Assembly: GCA_016720905.1 (NCBI GenBank)
Contig: JADKJT010000020.1
Span: forward strand, 1-64,000
Length of the DNA stretch: 64,000 nt
Source: Gemmatimonadaceae bacterium
Lineage (GTDB): Bacteria; Gemmatimonadota; Gemmatimonadetes; Gemmatimonadales; Gemmatimonadaceae
Direction: 5' to 3'
The position numbers and the translations under genes are program-made. Below the pieces are notes generated by a model. That model ran no database searches. It had not been told where the DNA came from and worked only from the letters and a program-made list of their open reading frames with translations. Each line of letters opens with the position of its first letter. Position 1 is the stretch's first letter. This document shows, piece by piece, positions 21,651-30,639 of this stretch.

Positions 21651-21985
21651 TGCAGTCGCACCCGATAACCGATTGCCCGTCGCAGCAGGTCGAGGATGTA
21701 GTCTTCTGCACCCCGCTCCGCTGGCACAAAGGCCGCACCCGGTATGGGCACGATGATCGGCAGGGCGCGCTTCTCCAGCGCACGTTTGATCACGTCGGGC
21801 GCCGCGTCAAACACGGTGTGCTCGATGAGAAGAATTCCGGTATCTGCACGATTGGCGGCCAGTTCGAGCCGCTCCCCCACGGTCGTCGCCTCATCACCGG
21901 GACTTATCTCGTCGACCAGCAACCCGGCCAGTCGAAGGCCCGGGGCGAGTGCCGGCGACGTGGCGGCGCGCACAAGGAGTTTCAT
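21647..21985 (-). CDS. atpF: V/A-type ATPase subunit F
   Basis: A 112-aa subunit with the start at the ATG at 21985 (MKLLVRAATSPALAPGLRLAG); the longer frame to 22045 would run well into atpC. The alternating beta-alpha pattern with GILLIEHTVFDAAPD and the C-terminal helix (EDYILDLLRRAIGYRVRLQ) fits subunit F, the small Rossmann-like protein that binds the D shaft and modulates rotation. Its first codon overlaps the stop of atpC (21982) and its stop overlaps the atpA start. Confidence 0.8.
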   Translation of the reverse strand: MKLLVRAATSPALAPGLRLAGLLVDEISPGDEATTVGERLELAANRADTGILLIEHTVFDAAPDVIKRALEKRALPIIVPIPGAAFVPAERGAEDYILDLLRRAIGYRVRLQ

Positions 21986-23004
21986 GCGGCCACTCCAGCC
22001 GAACGACGAATCATCGCCGATGGGACGCCTAGCGACACGCTCCACACGATGCGCAGCAGCGTGCGCAGTTCCGCGCGCTGTTGCAGCACGAACGCGATCA
22101 CCGGCGCCACACTGGTGGGTTCACGTCGGGCCAGTGCGCGGAACTCGACAACCAGTGCCTCGAGCGCGCAGTCTTCGGCGTCGCGTCCATCATCCACAGC
22201 AAGTGCCGACGCCAGTGGCGTGCCCGCCACACGCGGGAGTAAACGCGTCACCAGCGGCTCCCGTCGCGCCGCACTCACGGCAAGCGCCAGATCAGACGCA
22301 CGCACAAGCGTTCCGCCTTCCACGAACAACGACGCCACATCGACATCCGTGCTGTGATCGGCCAGCACCAGCGCGGTCCACAGGTTTGCCAGGTCGATCA
22401 CGCGCTCCGCATAGTGCCGCAGCATGCTGTTGTGACGCGAGGCCTTGCGTGCGCGATCGGCAAACACCCGCGCCAACGCCACATCGTACCGCAGCAATTC
22501 GGGGCGTGCCCGCGCCGCCTCCACCGCCATGGCCGACCCGTATGGGTTCTGCCACGCCACCAAGAGCGACGCGACATTGGCCACGTCACCGCTCGATGCC
22601 AGCGCATGCAGGGCACGGGTCGGCAACCCCGGTGTGGCGATCAGCCCGGTGGCGCGGTCTTCCGGGGCGACACCCGAGACGATCGCCCGCACCAGTGCGC
22701 GCAGCGACCGCATGTCCTCTTCGTCGAACAGCACCGCCAGCGTGTCGTACCGTGTCCCGCTCCAGCGCGCCAGAATCTGCAATCGCTGCGCCTCGCGATC
22801 GCGCAGCGCGCGTTCGAGGCCGTGTACATCCTGCCGACCATCGGATTCGCGCACCATGGCGTCCGGCGCAATGGCACCGAGCGTCGCCAGTTGCGCGGGA
22901 AGCTGCGTAGCCGGACAACTGCACAGCGACACCAGCTGTTCGGCAGGCAACAGATGCCCGGACAACCCGCGCGCGCGCGCCACGAGGTCGCTGTAGTCCG
23001 TCAT
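21982..23004 (-). CDS. atpC: V/A-type ATPase subunit C (d-type, stalk to rotor-ring connector)
   Basis: The 340-aa, almost all-helical protein lies at the position between atpE and atpF that subunit C occupies in Thermus-type operons. Family cues are the N-terminal DYSDLVARARGLSGHLL and the repeated helical bundles, which in the Thermus homologue form a funnel joining the D shaft to the ring of K subunits. Motif conservation is low, so the call rests on length, helical content and position. ATGA overlaps occur at both ends. Confidence 0.8.
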   Translation of the reverse strand: MTDYSDLVARARGLSGHLLPAEQLVSLCSCPATQLPAQLATLGAIAPDAMVRESDGRQDVHGLERALRDREAQRLQILARWSGTRYDTLAVLFDEEDMRSLRALVRAIVSGVAPEDRATGLIATPGLPTRALHALASSGDVANVASLLVAWQNPYGSAMAVEAARARPELLRYDVALARVFADRARKASRHNSMLRHYAERVIDLANLWTALVLADHSTDVDVASLFVEGGTLVRASDLALAVSAARREPLVTRLLPRVAGTPLASALAVDDGRDAEDCALEALVVEFRALARREPTSVAPVIAFVLQQRAELRTLLRIVWSVSLGVPSAMIRRSAGVAA

Positions 23005-23603
23005 GCAAACGACTCCGCGAGCAGGCGTGCAATGCGTATCGCCAGACGCGGGCGCTCACTGCTGATCCGTCGCGCCATCGTGGCGTTCACTTCCACCCGA
23101 CCGTCGCTCGACTGTGCGATGATCCCGAGCGTCATGGACGGATCGACCATCACCGTCGTCCGCACCGCGTCGATCTGCGCGGCGGCCTCGCGCGTTACCC
23201 GCTCGATGGACGGCGGGCAGCGCACGGTCACCGGACCGTCGGGGAGGCACGGTATGGCACGCGTGATATCGGCGTGCAGCAGACCGGCCAGATCGGGGTG
23301 GGTGCTCAGAGCGTTGGATGCCACCACGACCGCGTCCAGTACACGCGTCACCGCTTCCTCGCGCGCCTGCAGCGTGTCGCGCACGGCGGCCTGTTGCGCA
23401 ACGGCTTTCGCGGCCGCCTGTGCGTGCTCGTGCGCCTGTGCCCGTATCGTCAGCGCGGCGTGTCGACGAATCTCAGCGTCACGCTCGGCCGCCTCGCGAA
23501 GTGCGACGGCCTGGGCGTCGGCGGTCATGGCACACGCCGCCACCGCCGCGTCCGCCTCTCGCTGCAATCGTGACAGCAGATCCTCCCCAACCGGATGGGT
23601 CAT
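23001..23603 (-). CDS. atpE: V/A-type ATPase subunit E (peripheral stalk)
   Basis: A 200-aa subunit; the ATG at 23603 (MTHPVGEDLLSRLQREADAAV) overlaps the atpK stop, so the longer upstream frame is rejected. Residues 1-100 form one long Ala/Glu/Arg-rich coiled coil, and the C-terminal half is the globular head-binding domain (VTVRCPPSIERVTREAA, then IAQSSDGRVEVNATMARRI). Together with subunit G it makes the peripheral stalk that stops the A3B3 head rotating. Confidence 0.82.
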   Translation of the reverse strand: MTHPVGEDLLSRLQREADAAVAACAMTADAQAVALREAAERDAEIRRHAALTIRAQAHEHAQAAAKAVAQQAAVRDTLQAREEAVTRVLDAVVVASNALSTHPDLAGLLHADITRAIPCLPDGPVTVRCPPSIERVTREAAAQIDAVRTTVMVDPSMTLGIIAQSSDGRVEVNATMARRISSERPRLAIRIARLLAESFA

Positions 23604-23824
23604 CCGCCGGTGCCGCGCAGGATGATCAGCACCGCCACCACGAATCCGAGAATCACCATCGTCTCGGGAATCGCCAGCATAATGATGATCGTGGTGGCCA
23701 ACTGCGGCTTTTCCGCCAACGTCGCGGCTCCCGCCGCTCCGATTTTGGATTGGGCCCACGCGGTGGCCAGGGCCGCGATACTCAACACCGCTGCTGCGCT
23801 GATAACACTCCACATCACGTTCAT
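23600..23824 (-). CDS. atpK: V/A-type ATPase rotor-ring subunit K (proteolipid)
   Basis: A 74-aa hydrophobic hairpin with two transmembrane helices (~5-27 and 43-69). The ion-binding carboxylate is E54 in the second helix (LAIPETMVILGF). It is the single-hairpin form, as in Thermus, not the four-helix form of Enterococcus NtpK. Gln25 in the first helix lies 29 residues before E54, and Thr55 follows it (see findings on ion type). The start has a good GGAG 7-10 bases upstream. It lies 15 bases after atpI and overlaps atpE. Confidence 0.92.
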   Translation of the reverse strand: MNVMWSVISAAAVLSIAALATAWAQSKIGAAGAATLAEKPQLATTIIIMLAIPETMVILGFVVAVLIILRGTGG

Positions 23825-23839
23825 AACATCTCCGTGGGG

Positions 23840-25723
23840 TCATTGCCCCGGTGAAGGTGTCCAGCGACCGAACGGTTCGTACGGATGGCCACCGGGGCTG
23901 TAGAACTTCCCGAAAAACTCCACATAGTGCAGACGCAACGCATGAATGGCCGGTGTGAACAACCCGATCGCGAAGTTCACCAGATGAAACAGCAGCGCGA
24001 ACACCAGCCCGACCGCCGTACTGCCCAACGTGCCGATCATCTGGTTGGCCACCACCGCCAGCATCACCGAGGCCGTTCCCACCGCCATGATGCGCGCGTA
24101 GGACAGCACGTTGCCGAGGGTGGCCAGAAACTCCACCGGCGCAATCAGCCCCTCCGTCGCGATCAGCATGGGGAACGCCACCAACAGGGCTATCACCGCC
24201 GGCGTGAACAACGCCACGGGCAATACTTCGAAGGCCGCCAGCAAGGCGCCGACCACCAGCAGCACCATCAGTGCCGATACGCCCTTGCCCACGGCATGTC
24301 GCGGTTCATGACGCACTTTGCTGACGGCACCGAGGATGAGGCCGAGCACCACATGCACCACGCCCAGCCCGATAGCGACCGCCAGCGCCGCCAGCACGGC
24401 CTCCGCGCGATCGAACAGCACGGGCTGCACGCCAAACAACCGGTGCGCCGCATCGCCGAAGTACTCGCCGAACAGAACGCCGAAGATGATCGCAAACGCC
24501 GCGCACGGGCCGGCCACTTCCGCCAGCGTGCGTTGCACCGATCCGGGTTTTGAGCGCCGGTGCAGCACAAACGCCAGCATGGCCAGTAGCACGCCGTACC
24601 CCACGTCGCCCAGCATCATGCCGAAGATCATCGGGAAGAGCACCGCCACGTACGGCGTGGGATCGATTGATCCATACGCGGGCAGTGGCATGAGGGCGAT
24701 CAGCGCCTCGAACGGTCGAAAGAAGCGCGGATTCGACAGCATGACCGGCGCGTCGTCAGCCGACCACGCCTCGCGCCCGATCGTCTCCACCGTCACGGCG
24801 GGGCCGCCGGCCCGTGCCAGGTACCGCACCAGCGCGGCGGTGCGGTGCTCGGGTATCCAGCCTTCGATGGCAAACGCGTGTGGTGTGACCGCGCACTTTT
24901 CGTGCGCCTCGGTCTCGCGAAGCCAGTCATGGATGGACTGTCGCGCCTGACGCAACATGGGGCGACTCGCGTTGACACGCTGCTCGCGTTCGCGACCGGC
25001 GTCTGCAATCAACTGCGAGATCTCGCTGCCACGCGCGATCATGCGCGGAATGGCCTGTTCCAGCGGCAAGCCGCGATACGCATCGGGGAGCGATACTTCC
25101 GGCACGCGCGCCTCCGCCAGACGCGCGTCAAGCCGCTCACTGAAGTCGCGCGGCAACGCCAGCAGCACCGCCAGGTCACCGTCGGCCAGCGGACGCATGT
25201 CGAGCGCAAACTCCTCGCCAATCTCGGCGCGCAGCAGGTCGGCCAGTGTGTCGATGGTTCCGCGCAAGGCCGCCGGAACCACCACAATGCGCGAGGTGAG
25301 CCGGGGCGTCAGCGCGATGCGGCGCACCATCGGCTGTACGGCCGTAAGGAATCCGCGGTATCGCGAGACCAGCGCCTGCTCTTCGTCCAGCGCCCGCTCG
25401 CGATCCGTCAATCGCTGCACATCCCGTCGAACGCGATTCGCTTCGCGGGCCCAGGTCGCCAGCTGCGCCGTGGATGGTGGCTCGCGGGCACCGCGACTGG
25501 CCACTGCGTCATCGCCCTGCAGTACCGCCGACACATCACCGATCACACGCAGCAATTGCTGCCGACGCCGCTCACGTCGCGCGTCCAGCCGTGCGGGGTG
25601 GATGCCCGGCTGAACGGCCACCTGGGCCAGATGCAACACATCGGCGTTCTGCACGACCGCGAGCGTGGAGTCCAGTTCGTCGCGTGGTCCGAGCACACGG
25701 ATGCGCGCCATGGGGATGATCAT
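23840..25723 (-). CDS. atpI: V/A-type ATPase subunit I (a subunit, ion channel and stator)
   Basis: The 627-aa protein has the two-part structure of subunit I. The soluble N-terminal half (1-~320) carries coiled coils that meet the peripheral stalks. The membrane half has about seven to eight helices, beginning around IDPTPYVAVLFPMIFGMMLGDVGYGVLLAML, which is the family signature. The helix with ATLGNVLSYARIMAVGTASVML contains the essential Arg (YARI) that faces the rotor Glu. It overlaps the preceding gene at 25720 (ATGA) and is followed by atpK after 15 bases. Confidence 0.95.
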   Translation of the reverse strand: MIIPMARIRVLGPRDELDSTLAVVQNADVLHLAQVAVQPGIHPARLDARRERRRQQLLRVIGDVSAVLQGDDAVASRGAREPPSTAQLATWAREANRVRRDVQRLTDRERALDEEQALVSRYRGFLTAVQPMVRRIALTPRLTSRIVVVPAALRGTIDTLADLLRAEIGEEFALDMRPLADGDLAVLLALPRDFSERLDARLAEARVPEVSLPDAYRGLPLEQAIPRMIARGSEISQLIADAGREREQRVNASRPMLRQARQSIHDWLRETEAHEKCAVTPHAFAIEGWIPEHRTAALVRYLARAGGPAVTVETIGREAWSADDAPVMLSNPRFFRPFEALIALMPLPAYGSIDPTPYVAVLFPMIFGMMLGDVGYGVLLAMLAFVLHRRSKPGSVQRTLAEVAGPCAAFAIIFGVLFGEYFGDAAHRLFGVQPVLFDRAEAVLAALAVAIGLGVVHVVLGLILGAVSKVRHEPRHAVGKGVSALMVLLVVGALLAAFEVLPVALFTPAVIALLVAFPMLIATEGLIAPVEFLATLGNVLSYARIMAVGTASVMLAVVANQMIGTLGSTAVGLVFALLFHLVNFAIGLFTPAIHALRLHYVEFFGKFYSPGGHPYEPFGRWTPSPGQ

Positions 25724-26100
25724 GGAACCGTTGACGCTGCGCGATTCGGCGCGGTGAGTCCGGTGACATCCGCCAACACCACCGCAGCCAGGCGCGCGGT
25801 GTCATCGGCGGATACGCTGCGATAGCGGACCACCTGATCGGCGGCCGATTGTGCAACCTCGCGCGCGATCGCAGTCAGCGCCTGCGCGTGGGCGGCGTCC
25901 AACGCCGCGAGTTCAAGCGCCAACGCGGCCTCCGCCTGTTGCGCGCAGTCCGCAACGGCGACCGCCGCGTCAGCCAGCACGCTCGCGGCGTCGGCGCGGG
26001 CACGCTCCAACCGTGCAGCGACCGCACTCTCGACGTGCAGCAACGCCTCAAGCGCCGACTCTGACCGTTGTTCCTCGTGCTGATGTGCGCGTTTGGGCAT
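25720..26100 (-). CDS. V/A-type ATPase subunit G/H (peripheral stalk coiled coil)
   Basis: A 126-aa product starting at the ATG at 26100 (MPKRAHQHEEQRSESALEALL). Nearly the whole chain is one Ala/Arg/Glu-rich heptad coiled coil, as in subunit G, which pairs with subunit E in the peripheral stalk. It is the first gene of the operon, giving the order G-I-K-E-C-F-A-B-D. No good Shine-Dalgarno sequence stands before 26100; an in-frame longer start exists further upstream but lies in the divergent promoter region, so I reject it. The promoter should be within 26101-26298. Confidence 0.75.
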   Translation of the reverse strand: MPKRAHQHEEQRSESALEALLHVESAVAARLERARADAASVLADAAVAVADCAQQAEAALALELAALDAAHAQALTAIAREVAQSAADQVVRYRSVSADDTARLAAVVLADVTGLTAPNRAASTVP

Positions 26101-26298
26101 GATGTCGCTTGGGCCACACTCAACGGGATCCGCGAGTACCTGCAATGAACCATGCGCGTGGTCGGCATCGAATGCGCTCAGGGGCTTCGCGACCTCTCGT
26201 AGGGGAATGCCGCACCGGCCGAGAGTCAGGTCTTGCCCTACACAAGTCGCCCGATGCCCTGCTGGATCGGGCGTCGACCGCACCGGATCTTCGGTAGC

Positions 26299-27261
26299 AT
26301 GGAGAATTCGCGTACCGCGCCGCTTGGCGCGTCGGTAGGCACCGTGGGACGAGCCGCACTGTATTTGCAGGCGATGCGCGTCAAATCGCTCTGGATTTCA
26401 TCGATCTGCGTGCTCGCGGGTGGCGCCGTCGCGCTGTGGCAAGGGCATGTCAATCTCGCCGGCTTGTGCTTCGCGTGGCTGGGCGCGGTCTCCGTGCAAG
26501 CGGGGACCAACCTGACCAATGTGTTCTACAACTACAAATCGACAAGCCCGCGCTCCGGCGGCACCCCGTTCGATCCACAGGGATCCGCAGCTCCGGTACG
26601 ACTTGGGCACCTCGCGCCAGCGTCGGTGCACTCGGCGGCGCTGGCCTGTTTTGCGGTTGGTCTGGTGGCAGGTATCGCGCTCACGGCGATGTTCGGATGG
26701 CGCATTCTGGCCATGGGCGTGCCCGGCTTGCTCGCCGGGTACTTCTATGGCGCGCCGCCAGTGCGACTGGCTTATCTGGGTCTTGGCGTGATCACGGTGT
26801 TTCTGTTCATGGGGCCTGTCATGGTGATCGGCACGTATTGGGTACAAAGCGGGTCCGTGTCGACGAACGCCGTGCTGGCATCGCTGCCCATCGGATTGCT
26901 GGCCGCCAGCATCATGCATGTCAACGATATTCGCGATTTCGCCAGCGACGTGGCGCATGGCAAGCGCACGCTGAGCATCGCCCTCGGTCGACAGCGCGCG
27001 GGGTGGTTGCTGGTGGCCATGGATGCCACTGCGTATCTCGCGGTGGTGGTTGGCGTCGCGCGCTCGTTGCTGCCATGGCCGGTGCTGCTCACGCTTATCA
27101 CCGTGCCCAGGGCCATTGCGCAAACGCGCACGGTGATTCGCGAGCGCGATCCGGTGGTGCTGAACGGCGCCTGGTTCCTGAGCGTCCAAATCCACACGCA
27201 ATTCGGTCTGCTGTTCATTGGCGGGCTGGCCCTGGCGCACGCCCTGCGTGCTTCACGTTGA
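26299..27261 (+). CDS. UbiA/MenA-family prenyltransferase
   Basis: A 320-aa integral membrane protein (about eight to nine helices) of the UbiA superfamily, probably a 1,4-dihydroxy-2-naphthoate polyprenyltransferase-like enzyme of menaquinone synthesis. The start at 26299 (MENSRTAPLGASVG) is the first plausible ATG after the divergent promoter. The second acidic motif is intact in HVNDIRDFASDVAHGKRTL. The first, normally NDxxD, reads NLTNVFYNYKS, with both Asp positions changed. This may alter the substrate or the metal binding. It diverges from the V/A-ATPase operon and is followed by the TonB receptor. Confidence 0.8.
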   Translation: MENSRTAPLGASVGTVGRAALYLQAMRVKSLWISSICVLAGGAVALWQGHVNLAGLCFAWLGAVSVQAGTNLTNVFYNYKSTSPRSGGTPFDPQGSAAPVRLGHLAPASVHSAALACFAVGLVAGIALTAMFGWRILAMGVPGLLAGYFYGAPPVRLAYLGLGVITVFLFMGPVMVIGTYWVQSGSVSTNAVLASLPIGLLAASIMHVNDIRDFASDVAHGKRTLSIALGRQRAGWLLVAMDATAYLAVVVGVARSLLPWPVLLTLITVPRAIAQTRTVIRERDPVVLNGAWFLSVQIHTQFGLLFIGGLALAHALRASR

Positions 27262-27290
27262 CCACGTCCCGTTCCTCTTGGGAGTATTCC

Positions 27291-29716
27291 ATGTACCATA
27301 TGGTGTTGCGTCGGATGGCTTTGCTGATGTGCGCGCTCGTCATCCCGTATTCGTTGGCCGGCGCCCAGCAGGGCGGAAGCGTGCGGGGCGCGTCAGCGAC
27401 GCGCGCACGCACGAGGGCGTGGGGTTTGCGCATGTGGTGTTGCGTGACGACCAGGGGCGCGTCGCCGCCGGTGTCGCCGCCGACGCGGACGGCGTGTATG
27501 CGCTCACCCACGTGCCGGCGGGTCGCTATGCCCTCGAAGCCAGCCGCATCGGCTACGCGACCGCCAATGTGCCCGTGGTGCAGGTCGTCAGCGACCAGAC
27601 GCTCACGCTCGATCTGTCGCTGGCTCTTCTCGCCGCGAAAGCCGACGTCATCGTGGTGTCCGGTTCGCGTCGTCTGGAGCGCGCGGCCGATTCCGACGTG
27701 AGCGCGTCCGTCATTCCGGCGGAGCAGATTCAGCGACGCGCCGAGTCCACGGTGTTTGGCGCGCTGCGACAAGTGCCCGGGCTCGATTTCTTCAGCACCG
27801 GGTTGGGCCAGCAACAACCCAATGCGCGCGGCTGGCCGAATGCGTTCGCCACCAACATGCTGTTCCTCATCGATGGACGTCTGGCCACACTGCCCGGTCT
27901 TGGCACGACGCTGCCCGGCATGGTCCCCGTCACGCAGAACGACGTCGCGCAGATCGAGGTCATCACCGGCGCCGCGTCAGCGTTGTATGGTGCCAACGCC
28001 GCCCAAGGCGTGATCAACGTGGTCACGAAAGATCCGCGTCAGTACCCCGGACAATCCGTCTCCATGGCGTTCGGTGACCGCACGTCGGCGCGCATCGACG
28101 CGCGATTGGCCGGTATGCTGGGTCAGCAGTTTGGCTACAAAATCAGCGCCGAATCCTTCCAGGCCAACGACTTCACCACGCGCATCAAGATTGCCGGCCT
28201 GGTCGCACCGGACAGCGCGTATGACGATCCGGAGCCGCAGGTGTCGACGCTTTCCACGGGGGCCACATTCTACTGGTACCCGCGCACCGGACGCTCCGTG
28301 GCGTTCTCCACCGGACTGCAGGAGTCCAACTACATCAATGTGTCCGTGGCCGGGCGCATCCAGGTGAAAGGCTGGCGCAATCACTACCAGCAGCTGCGGG
28401 CCCAGTTGGGCAATGTGCTGGGCGGATCGTTGTTCGTGCAGGGCAACTACACCGCGAACGACGCGGGCGACTCGTACTATCTCGACAACATGGCGCGCGG
28501 CAAGCAGCAACAGCCTGGGAGCCAGCCCCCGTTGACGTATAACCGGGCGATGGCCGGTGCGCTGTTCGTCGATCGCGGTGATCGATTCGACGCCGAGGCG
28601 CAGTACACCGCGCACGTCGGGAGCCGCCACTTCTTCACGGCGGGCGCCATGTCGCGGGTGGCTCGACCCTACTCGGGCGGCACATACCTCACGGACAGCG
28701 TGAACAGCGCGGGAACCGATGCCCCTGTGCGCATCCGCGAGACGGGCGCGTATCTGGGATACGACAACCTGTCCATCCACAACGTGCGACTCACGGTCGT
28801 GGGTCGATACGACTCGCACAGCGATCTGGAGTCCCGGGTGAGTCCCAAGGCCTCCCTGTCGTTCACGTTGCCGCGCGGCAATGTGTTACGCGTGTCGTAC
28901 AATCAGGCGTTCAACAGTCCGAACACGTACTTGCTGTACGCACGGTCGCCCATCGGGCGCGCAGGCACGCTGCCGTTGGTCATTCGCGGCAACCGGCTGG
29001 GGTGGCAGTTCACGGCCCCCACGTCGGGCGCGGTGACCGCCGCACTCGAACCGTTGCGCCCACTGGAAGTGCGCAGCGTGGAAGTGGGTTGGCGCGGCAC
29101 GCCACATCGCACGGTGACGACCGACGTCACGGTGTATGCGTCGACATTCACCAACTACATCTCGCGTCAGACGCGGATCAACGACCCCGCACGCGGCATC
29201 TTCGCGATCGATCCGCTCACCCAGCGCCCGCTCACCGAGATCACCTTTTCGTACACCAATTACGGCCGTCTGCCGGTACAAGGGGCCGACCTGCAACTGG
29301 AGTGGACCCCCAACGCGCGGTGGCAAACGACGGCCAGCGCCTCGTATCAGATGCCGGGTGCCTTCCAGCGGGCACTCACGGGACTCGACGAACCGCAGAT
29401 CAATGCGCCCGCGCACAAGTACAAGGGCGCCGTACAGTGGCGCGAATGGTGGCGCGCCGGATCGGCGCTCGAACTGTCGGCCATCTCCGTGAGCAAATTT
29501 TTCTTCCAGAGCACCCCGGCATACCTGCAAGGCATCGTACCCACCTATACGGTGGTCGATCTGAACGTCAGCGCACCAATCCCCCGGCGCATCCTGCGCG
29601 CCGACACCCGCGCGCAGCTGAACGTGTTCAATGCGTTCAACAACCGGCACATTGAATTGCCAGGCGGCGCGACAATGGGACGCTGGGTACGCGCGTCAGT
29701 GGGGGTGAGTTGGTGA
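27291..29716 (+). pseudogene. TonB-dependent outer-membrane receptor, frameshifted near the N-terminus
   Basis: The start at 27291 has GGGAG 6-10 bases upstream and opens with a signal peptide (MRRMALL-type core, SLAGAQQGGSVRG). The frame breaks in the GGGG run at 27385-27388. The next frame continues with RVSDARTHEGVGFAHVVLRD, the carboxypeptidase-regulatory-like domain, then the plug (VPGLDFFSTGLGQQQ, IEVITGAASALYGANAAQGV) and the barrel ending ...ASVGVSW. Adding one G gives 2427 bases (808 codons plus stop), so the protein would otherwise be full length. Such receptors import iron chelates, vitamin B12 or glycans; the ligand is unknown. It converges on the nickel permease gene. Confidence 0.85.
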
Positions 29717-29743
29717 CGGTGGCAGCGGGAAGATCGGTGGGGT

Positions 29744-29831
29744 GAAGACGGGAGACGGGAGACGGCAAGACGGGAGACACTCAGCCGGCTGGACGTCTCC
29801 CGTCTCCCGTCTTCCCGTCTCCCGTCTCCCC
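29744..29831. repeat. Long imperfect hairpin built from repeated GACGGGA units
   Basis: The left arm (29744-29778) and right arm (29795-29831) are reverse complements over about 30 bases with one mismatch. Both are made of tandem 7-base units (GACGGGA, and TCCCGTC on the other arm). It lies between two convergent genes (TonB receptor and nickel permease) and fills nearly the whole 121-base gap. It can act as a bidirectional transcript end, or be one copy of a dispersed palindromic element. It has no T-run. Confidence 0.75.
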
Positions 29832-29837
29832 CTCCCC

Positions 29838-30491
29838 CTACCCCCGCATCCGCACCAGCTCAATCACAATCGACACGCCCAGCAGTACGCTCAGCCCGCC
29901 CGCACCGGCGGTCACCATGCGATAGAGCGTTGGCCGACCCTCCAGCGCGCGCAGCGGATAGGCCAGCGTCGAGGTAATGAGGGCCATCCCCAGCATGGCG
30001 CCCACCCCGAACAGCACGACATATGTGATGGCCGTGGGAACGTCGGGGAATGTCGCGGCTACGAAGATCACCAACGCGCCGGTGCCGGCGAGGCCGTGTA
30101 CCGACCCCACGGCATAGCTCCACCACGCCGGCCGCGGCGAGCTGCGCACGGCGTTTTCATGTCGGCTTCTATTCGGGTCATTCCCCGATTGGCCTGCGGC
30201 GCCCACCAGTGTCCAAAGTCCAAGCCCGATCAGCATGGCCGCCACCGGCACCTCAAACAGCACCAGATGATCAGCCACCAAGGTGATGCGCAGCGCCGTC
30301 AGGATCCCCACCCCAAGCGCCACCGTGCTCAAATGCCCAGCGCCCCAGAGCGCACCCAGCTGCATCAGTCGGCCCCGCCGCGACTCCCCGCGCATCAGGG
30401 TGCTGACGGCCACCAGATGATCCGGCTCCAGGGCATGCTTCATCCCCAGACCGAAGCCGACCATCACTGGGATCCACCCGTGGGCTTCCAT
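29838..30491 (-). CDS. Nickel/cobalt permease, UreH/NicO-like
   Basis: A 217-aa, six-helix membrane protein. The ATG at 30491 (MEAHGWIPVMVGFG) puts the first helix at the N-terminus. An upstream ATG at 30559 would add 23 residues without improving homology. The metal-site motif GMKHALEPDHLVAVSTL in helix 1 and GSVHGLAGTGALVIF in the second half are the signatures of UreH-type nickel/cobalt exporters or importers. It diverges from the ccm operon and lies in the same supercluster as a nickel-iron hydrogenase, so nickel supply to HupL is the most likely role. Confidence 0.78.
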   Translation of the reverse strand: MEAHGWIPVMVGFGLGMKHALEPDHLVAVSTLMRGESRRGRLMQLGALWGAGHLSTVALGVGILTALRITLVADHLVLFEVPVAAMLIGLGLWTLVGAAGQSGNDPNRSRHENAVRSSPRPAWWSYAVGSVHGLAGTGALVIFVAATFPDVPTAITYVVLFGVGAMLGMALITSTLAYPLRALEGRPTLYRMVTAGAGGLSVLLGVSIVIELVRMRG

Positions 30492-30639
30492 CGTGCCCGA
30501 CGTATAGTTTCCGCATCTGATTGTCGCTAGGCGGGTTTCCCCGACGGGCGCTTCAAACATCCCTGATAGACGCACTCGGGTTTCCGTCGTACGATCCGAC
30601 CTGAACGCCTGAACCCCTTCCACGCCGGATGCCGCTGCA

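Noticed and set aside
22354..23625. A 423-codon plus-strand frame across atpC and atpE
   Set aside because: It is antisense to two ATPase genes with correct overlaps and shows no recognisable domain.
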